DNA of 26,424 nt, from positions 1-26,424 of the forward strand of contig JAOTTU010000009.1 in the NCBI GenBank assembly GCA_029864225.1, written 5' to 3'. The notes under the pieces were generated by a model. That model was not told the DNA's origin. It worked only from the letters and a program-made list of their open reading frames with translations, and made no database searches. Position 1 is the stretch's first letter; every line of letters begins with the position of its first letter. This stretch comes from Gammaproteobacteria bacterium. Its GTDB lineage: Bacteria; Pseudomonadota; Gammaproteobacteria; UBA9214. This document shows positions 22,140-26,424 of this stretch, piece by piece. A program made the position numbers and the translations under genes.

Positions 22140-24698
22140 CTACAGCCAGATCATATGGCCGGTCTCAAAGCGATGACTCAGCAACCGATGGAACGGGTAG
22201 ATGCGTAACTTGTAGAACTGCAGTCCGGACAGGGGCGGTACCAGGTCGAGTTCGAACAGCGCCTCGCCCTTGTTTGTGAAGCCGGCGGCTTCGAATTGAA
22301 CATGCTGGCGTACGCTGAACTTCGTTTGCTCATTCTGGGTGCCGATCAGGCACTCGACAATGACATCGTCCGGAGTCAGCTCACCCAGCTTGGCGGCCAC
22401 CTTGATCATCAAATTACTGCCGAAGGTGATCGCATCAGCGGAGTCATCAACGCGCCGCAGTGCGACCTTGGGCCAGGACCGGTTGACCTTCATTTTCCAG
22501 GCAGCGAGTACACCGGCACTCTTGAACCCATTGGCTGCAAAGGCCTTGCACTGGCGGCTGGCCGGTGCATAGTAGTTGCGGATGTAATCCCGTACCATGC
22601 GTTGCGCGTTGTAGAGCGGGATACACGATTTCATCGCCGCCTTGGACAGCCTGACCCAGTCCGCGGAATAACCCATATTCTTGCGGTCGTAATACATGGG
22701 GATGACCTGGTTCTCGAGCAGTTCAAGCAACTCGCTGGCCTCTTCGCGGTTGCGGTAGGCGGCATCGAAATGCGGTGCATGCGGTGCGATGGCCCAGCCG
22801 TTCTCACCGTTGTAGCCCTCGGCCCACCAGCCATCCAGGACGCTGAGGTTGAGGACCCCGTTCATGCCGGCCTTCTGCCCCGAGGTGCCGCTGGCCTCCA
22901 GCGGGTATTCGGGCGTGTTCAGCCAGACGTCGACACCCGTGACCAGCTTGCGCGCCATGGCGAGGTCGTAGCCCTCCAGCAGTATGATCCGGCCGATAAA
23001 GTCGGGGTGCATCGAAAATTCATGTATCTTCCTGATCAGGTCTTGCCCGGGGGAGTCACTCGGGTGCGCCTTGCCGGCAAAAATCAGGACCACCGGGCAG
23101 TCCGGGTTGCTAAGCAGCCGGTTGAGACGCTCGGGGTCGGAAAACAGCAGGGTGGCGCGTTTGTAGGTCGCGAAGCGCCGCGCGAAACCAACGGTCAGGG
23201 TGTCTGATTCGCTGGACGCCAGGTTTTTTGTCAGCCGCTCCATGAGCGCCTCGCTGCAGCCATTGCGTCGATATTGCAGCAGTGCACGTTGCAGCACGTT
23301 CTCGTACAGGTCGGACTTCAACGACTGGCGCAGGCTCCAGTAGCTGTGGTCGGGGATCTCGTCCACGCATTCCCAGTAGTCGGTGTTAAGCAGTTCATCG
23401 CGCCAGGCGCGTCCAAAACGCATGTCGTAAAGGTTGGACCATTCGCGCGCGAGGAAGGTTTGCAGGTGTACGCCGTTGGTGACGTAGCCTATCGGGTTCT
23501 CCTCGTGCGGGATCTGTTGCCAGATATAGTGCTCCATCTCCGATGCGACGCCGCCGTGAATGCGGCTGACACCGTTATGAAAACGCGAGCCGCGCAGGGC
23601 AAGCGCTGTCTGGTTGAAACTGCCGGCGTTGCCGGGTGAGGCGCCCAGTGCCAGGAACTGCTGCATGTCGATACCCAGTTCCTTTATGTATTCCTTGAAG
23701 TAACCAGTGATCAGGCCATGATCGAAGATGTCATGCCCGGCGGTCACAGGGGTATGTGTTGTGAATACCGTGCCGGCGGCCACGGCCTCCAGGGCGGTGT
23801 TAAATTCAGTGCCCTGTTTGACCTGCTCACGACAGCGCTCCAGGATCTGGAATGCCGAATGGCCCTCGTTGATATGCCAGACCGTGGGCTTGATGCCCAG
23901 CTTCCTGAGCGCACGCACGCCTCCGATTCCGAGTACGATCTCCTGCAGTATACGGGTGTTCTTGTCGCCGCCGTATAACTGGTGGGTGATGATACGGTCA
24001 TGTTCCTGGTTTGTTTTCAGGTCACTGTCGAGCAGGTAAAGATTGATATGCCCGGCCTTTGCCTTCCAGATATGCAGGGAGACCGTGCGCTCCGGCAGCT
24101 CGACATCGATCACCAGCGGCTGGCCCTTGCCATCCTCGACCCGTGTGAGCGGAAGCTGGTGAAAATCGGTGGGCGTATAGTGGGCCAACTGGTTGCCGTG
24201 TTCGTCGATGGTCTGGATGAAGTATCCCTGCCGGTAGAGAATGCCAACCGCAACAAACGGGATCCCGAGATCACTGGCGGCCTTACAATGGTCGCCGGCG
24301 AGGATACCGAGGCCGCCGGAGTAAATCGGCAAGCTTTCGTGAAAGCCGAACTCTGCACAGAAGTACGCAACCAGATCGGTTTCGGGGTCCAGGTATTCCT
24401 GGATGAGTGGATGGATGCCCTGCTCGTTGTAGGTGTCATACGCAGCCAGGACCCGCTGGAAATCCTCCATGAACACACGGTCATGGGCGGCTTCATCGAG
24501 ACGTGTCTGTGAGACCCGTTTGAGGAAGGTCTTGGGATTGTGTCCGCAGGTCCCCCAGACTTCCTGGTCAAGCCGGGTGAACAGCCGGCGCACCTGCCGG
24601 TCCCAGCTGTAGAGCAGGTCGTTGGCCAGTTCTTCCAGGCGCTTGAGCGTCTCCGGGATGCGGGGTTGGACCTCCAGGGTAAAACGTGTGCCAGACAT
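22140..24698 (-). CDS. glgP: Alpha-glucan phosphorylase, divergent GT35 type with DUF3417 N-terminus
   Basis: 852 residues. The N-terminal ~100 residues (PRIPETLKRLEELANDLLYS) are the DUF3417 domain, absent from E. coli GlgP/MalP. The phosphorylase part has CAEFGFHESLPIYSGGLGIL (~114-133), HINEGHSAF (275-283), THTPVTAGHDIF and YVTNGVH. The predicted pyridoxal-phosphate lysine is K609 in SGTSGQKAGMNG. This combination marks the divergent alpha-glucan phosphorylase subfamily found in many bacteria and archaea. It releases glucose-1-phosphate from glycogen or maltodextrin. A strong TAAGGA ribosome-binding site precedes the ATG at 24698. It is transcribed toward malQ, with only 8 bases between the stops, so the two transcription units converge. 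Confidence 0.95.
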   Translation of the reverse strand: MSGTRFTLEVQPRIPETLKRLEELANDLLYSWDRQVRRLFTRLDQEVWGTCGHNPKTFLKRVSQTRLDEAAHDRVFMEDFQRVLAAYDTYNEQGIHPLIQEYLDPETDLVAYFCAEFGFHESLPIYSGGLGILAGDHCKAASDLGIPFVAVGILYRQGYFIQTIDEHGNQLAHYTPTDFHQLPLTRVEDGKGQPLVIDVELPERTVSLHIWKAKAGHINLYLLDSDLKTNQEHDRIITHQLYGGDKNTRILQEIVLGIGGVRALRKLGIKPTVWHINEGHSAFQILERCREQVKQGTEFNTALEAVAAGTVFTTHTPVTAGHDIFDHGLITGYFKEYIKELGIDMQQFLALGASPGNAGSFNQTALALRGSRFHNGVSRIHGGVASEMEHYIWQQIPHEENPIGYVTNGVHLQTFLAREWSNLYDMRFGRAWRDELLNTDYWECVDEIPDHSYWSLRQSLKSDLYENVLQRALLQYRRNGCSEALMERLTKNLASSESDTLTVGFARRFATYKRATLLFSDPERLNRLLSNPDCPVVLIFAGKAHPSDSPGQDLIRKIHEFSMHPDFIGRIILLEGYDLAMARKLVTGVDVWLNTPEYPLEASGTSGQKAGMNGVLNLSVLDGWWAEGYNGENGWAIAPHAPHFDAAYRNREEASELLELLENQVIPMYYDRKNMGYSADWVRLSKAAMKSCIPLYNAQRMVRDYIRNYYAPASRQCKAFAANGFKSAGVLAAWKMKVNRSWPKVALRRVDDSADAITFGSNLMIKVAAKLGELTPDDVIVECLIGTQNEQTKFSVRQHVQFEAAGFTNKGEALFELDLVPPLSGLQFYKLRIYPFHRLLSHRFETGHMIWL

Positions 24699-24704
24699 AT
24701 GTAT

Positions 24705-24710
24705 TCCTTA
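24705..24710 (-). promoter_or_regulatory. Ribosome-binding site of glgP
   Basis: Minus strand TAAGGA lies six bases before the ATG at 24698 and fixes this start. Confidence 0.75.
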
Positions 24711-24814
24711 ACGAGTCGAAAAAAGCCGGGTAGAGTGTAACAGGCGCCGGAGCCAGTAGCGCAGCTGCGGACCGTTTTCTAGTGTGCGTTCGGCCGCTTC
24801 CGGTCGTTCATTTT

Positions 24815-24900
24815 TGGTGCCGAGGGCGAGAGTCGAACTCGCACGACCAATGGCCACCTGATTTTGAGTCAGGCGCGTCTACCAGTTCCGCCACCCCGGC
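24815..24900 (-). tRNA. tRNA-Leu (anticodon CAA)
   Basis: Minus strand, 86 bases with encoded CCA. Acceptor GCCGGGG pairs with CCTCGGC through one G-U wobble; discriminator A. Anticodon stem CCTGA/TCAGG with loop CTCAAAA gives CAA (codon TTG). The long variable region fits class II tRNA-Leu. T arm GCGAG-TTCGACT-CTCGC. Confidence 0.95.
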
Positions 24901-24911
24901 CGGGAGTCGAT

Positions 24912-24917
24912 AGTATA
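24912..24917 (-). promoter_or_regulatory. Likely -10 element of tRNA-Leu
   Basis: Minus-strand TATACT lies 12 bases upstream of the tRNA 5' end, which is suitable for a short leader. No good -35 hexamer is visible 17 bases further up. Confidence 0.45.
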
Positions 24918-24976
24918 AGCAATCCACGCGTACGGGAAAACTGTACCCTGCGCGCTGTGTGCTACCATGCCGCGCC

Positions 24977-26014
24977 ATGCAACGCAACGATTTTTATTAT
25001 GAACTGCCCGCTGAGCTGATTGCCACACATCCTGTCGAGACACGCAGTGCCAGTCGCCTGCTGGGTCTCGATCCCGTGGCGGATACCCTGGAGGACATGC
25101 GATTTGCCGACTTTCCGGAATTGCTGGAGCCGGGCGACCTGCTGGTTTTCAATGACACCCGGGTGATCCCGGCGCGGTTGGTCGGAACCAAGTCGACCGG
25201 CGGCAGGGTGGAGCTGTTGATTGAACGGGTTACCGGTGCCAATACCGCACTGGCACATGTACGCGCGAGCAAGTCACCCGGGGCCGGGACCCGGCTGCTG
25301 CTGGAAGGCGACGTCAGTGCCAGGATCAGTGGCAGGGAAGGGGACCTGTTCCTGGTTGAATTCCCCGGCAGTCAGGATGTGCTGGAACTGCTGGAAGCTT
25401 TCGGCCACATGCCCCTGCCTCCTTATATCAAGCGTGAGGACGAGCAGCAAGACCGGCATCGCTACCAGACCATCTATGCCCGTGCACCCGGCGCCGTTGC
25501 GGCACCCACCGCCGGGCTGCACTTTGATGACGCGGTCATGGATAGGCTCGGGCAGCGCGGTGTGGAGACGGCCTTCGTGACGCTGCATGTGGGTGCCGGC
25601 ACATTCCAGCCGGTGCGCGTCGATAACATCGAAGAGCATGTCATGCACCACGAATACTTCGAGGTCGATGCCGATGTCTGCCGGATGGTTACCGAGACCC
25701 GCCGGCGTGGCGGTCGGGTCGTGGCAGTCGGGACGACCGTGGTGCGCAGTCTGGAATCGGCCTCGCAATCCGGTGAGATCACACCCTATCGCGGTGAGAC
25801 CAATCTATTCATCACCCCTGGATACCGGTTCAGGTGCGTGGACGCCCTGTTAACCAATTTTCACCTGCCGGAATCGACCCTGTTGATGCTGGTGTGCGCG
25901 TTCGCCGGGCGAGAGCGAGTCATGTCTGCCTACCGGCATGCCATCCGGGCGGGCTATCGCTTCTTCAGCTATGGCGATGCCATGTTCATCAAGCACAGGG
26001 CAGATGCTCGATAG
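24977..26014 (+). CDS. queA: S-adenosylmethionine:tRNA ribosyltransferase-isomerase
   Basis: 345 residues from the ATG at 24977; MQRNDFYYELPAELIATHP is the standard QueA N-terminus. A GTG at 24959 would add six atypical residues and is rejected. Typical blocks: LLVFNDTRVIPARL, GHMPLPPYIKR, YQTIYARAPGAVAAPTAGLH, VTLHVGAGTFQPV, MHHEYFEV, AVGTTVVRSLES, LLTNFHLPESTLLMLV and YRFFSYGDAMFI. It transfers the ribosyl part of SAM to preQ1-modified tRNA, forming epoxyqueuosine. tgt follows ten bases after its stop, the common queA-tgt arrangement. tRNA-Leu and its promoter face the other way just upstream. Confidence 0.97.
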   Translation: MQRNDFYYELPAELIATHPVETRSASRLLGLDPVADTLEDMRFADFPELLEPGDLLVFNDTRVIPARLVGTKSTGGRVELLIERVTGANTALAHVRASKSPGAGTRLLLEGDVSARISGREGDLFLVEFPGSQDVLELLEAFGHMPLPPYIKREDEQQDRHRYQTIYARAPGAVAAPTAGLHFDDAVMDRLGQRGVETAFVTLHVGAGTFQPVRVDNIEEHVMHHEYFEVDADVCRMVTETRRRGGRVVAVGTTVVRSLESASQSGEITPYRGETNLFITPGYRFRCVDALLTNFHLPESTLLMLVCAFAGRERVMSAYRHAIRAGYRFFSYGDAMFIKHRADAR

Positions 26015-26024
26015 GGAACTGCTG

Positions 26025-26424
26025 ATGAGATTTTATCTGGACACAACAGACGGGGCGGCTCGACGCGGGCGGATGGTGTTCGAGCGCGGCGTGGTTGATA
26101 CCCCGGCCTTCATGCCGGTGGGTACCTACGCCACGGTCAAGGCCATGACCCCCGAGGAACTGCTGACCAGCGGTGCGCAGATGATACTCGGCAATACCTT
26201 TCACCTGATGCTGCGGCCCGGGGTGGAGGTGATCAATCTTCTGGGCAGCCTGCATGATTTCATGCACTGGGATGGTCCGATCCTGACCGACTCCGGCGGT
26301 TTCCAGGTGTTCAGCCTGGATAAGCTGCGCAAGATCACCGAACAGGGCGTAAGCTTCCGCTCCCCGGTGAACGGCGACAAGGTGTTCATGGGGCCGGAGG
26401 AATCCATGCAGATCCAGCGGCCAC
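26025..26424 (+). CDS. tgt: Queuine tRNA-ribosyltransferase, N-terminal part (runs off the window)
   Basis: 133 complete codons are visible from the ATG at 26025, preceded by TAGGGAA as ribosome-binding site. An in-frame ATG at 26004 inside the queA end would add seven residues and is less likely, because MRFYLDTTDGAARRG matches the family start. Clear family text: TPAFMPVGTYATVKAMTPEE, GNTFHLMLRPG, LTDSGGFQVFSL (with the first active-site Asp) and RKITEQGVSFRSPVNG. It exchanges guanine 34 for preQ1 in GUN-anticodon tRNAs. The catalytic nucleophile and zinc site lie beyond the window. It is probably co-transcribed with queA. Confidence 0.96.
   Translation, partial: MRFYLDTTDGAARRGRMVFERGVVDTPAFMPVGTYATVKAMTPEELLTSGAQMILGNTFHLMLRPGVEVINLLGSLHDFMHWDGPILTDSGGFQVFSLDKLRKITEQGVSFRSPVNGDKVFMGPEESMQIQRP

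Noticed and set aside
22296..23207. A 303-codon open frame on the plus strand inside glgP
   Set aside because: It is antisense to a well-conserved phosphorylase, without motifs of its own.

Overview
The window is a chromosomal stretch of a Gram-negative bacterium, most likely a gammaproteobacterium of the Chromatiales / sulfur-oxidiser type. This rests on a FleQ/FleN/FliA set of the Pseudomonas kind, a RelA of gammaproteobacterial type, a queA-tgt pair, and a glycogen locus combining glgB, glgC, GH57, GH77 and the divergent GT35 phosphorylase. The taxonomic call is inference from gene content; no ribosomal RNA is present.

Layout. 1-2477: the 3' end of a Bat-operon gene (BatB/BatC type, with an acidic tandem-repeat linker) followed by batD. 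2528-4735: a long RelA/SpoT-family gene with RelA-type synthetase signatures and an apparently intact hydrolase site. 4751-5031: nested palindromic repeats. 5140-6106: a decayed IS481-family element. 6128-6331: tRNA-Arg(CCT) and tRNA-Ala(CGC) on the minus strand, with a terminator-like hairpin between them. 6485-6649: an uncatalogued 54-codon gene resembling the C-terminal half of the anti-sigma factor FlgM.

7291-13829 is a regulatory block: fleQ, a globin-coupled GGDEF-EAL protein, flhG/fleN, fliA and a GYF-like tail-anchored membrane protein. No flagellar structural, export or chemotaxis gene is seen, and flhF, the usual neighbour of flhG, is absent. FleQ keeps its c-di-GMP-binding motifs, and its neighbour is predicted to be a haem-regulated c-di-GMP phosphodiesterase. 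The set reads as a compact circuit from oxygen (or another haem ligand) through c-di-GMP to FleQ/FleN and FliA/FlgM. This is the most interesting part of the window.

13805-15212 (minus): the AMMECR1-like and MEMO-like proteins of the AmmeMemoRadiSam set. 15308-24698: the glycogen locus. glgB (minus) diverges from glgC-GH57-malQ (plus), which converge on the phosphorylase gene (minus). Together they make ADP-glucose, branch the polymer and degrade or remodel it. 24815-24900: tRNA-Leu(CAA). 24977-26424: queA and the 5' part of tgt (queuosine tRNA modification), cut by the window edge.

All calls come from reading the sequence and remembered family motifs; no database search was run.
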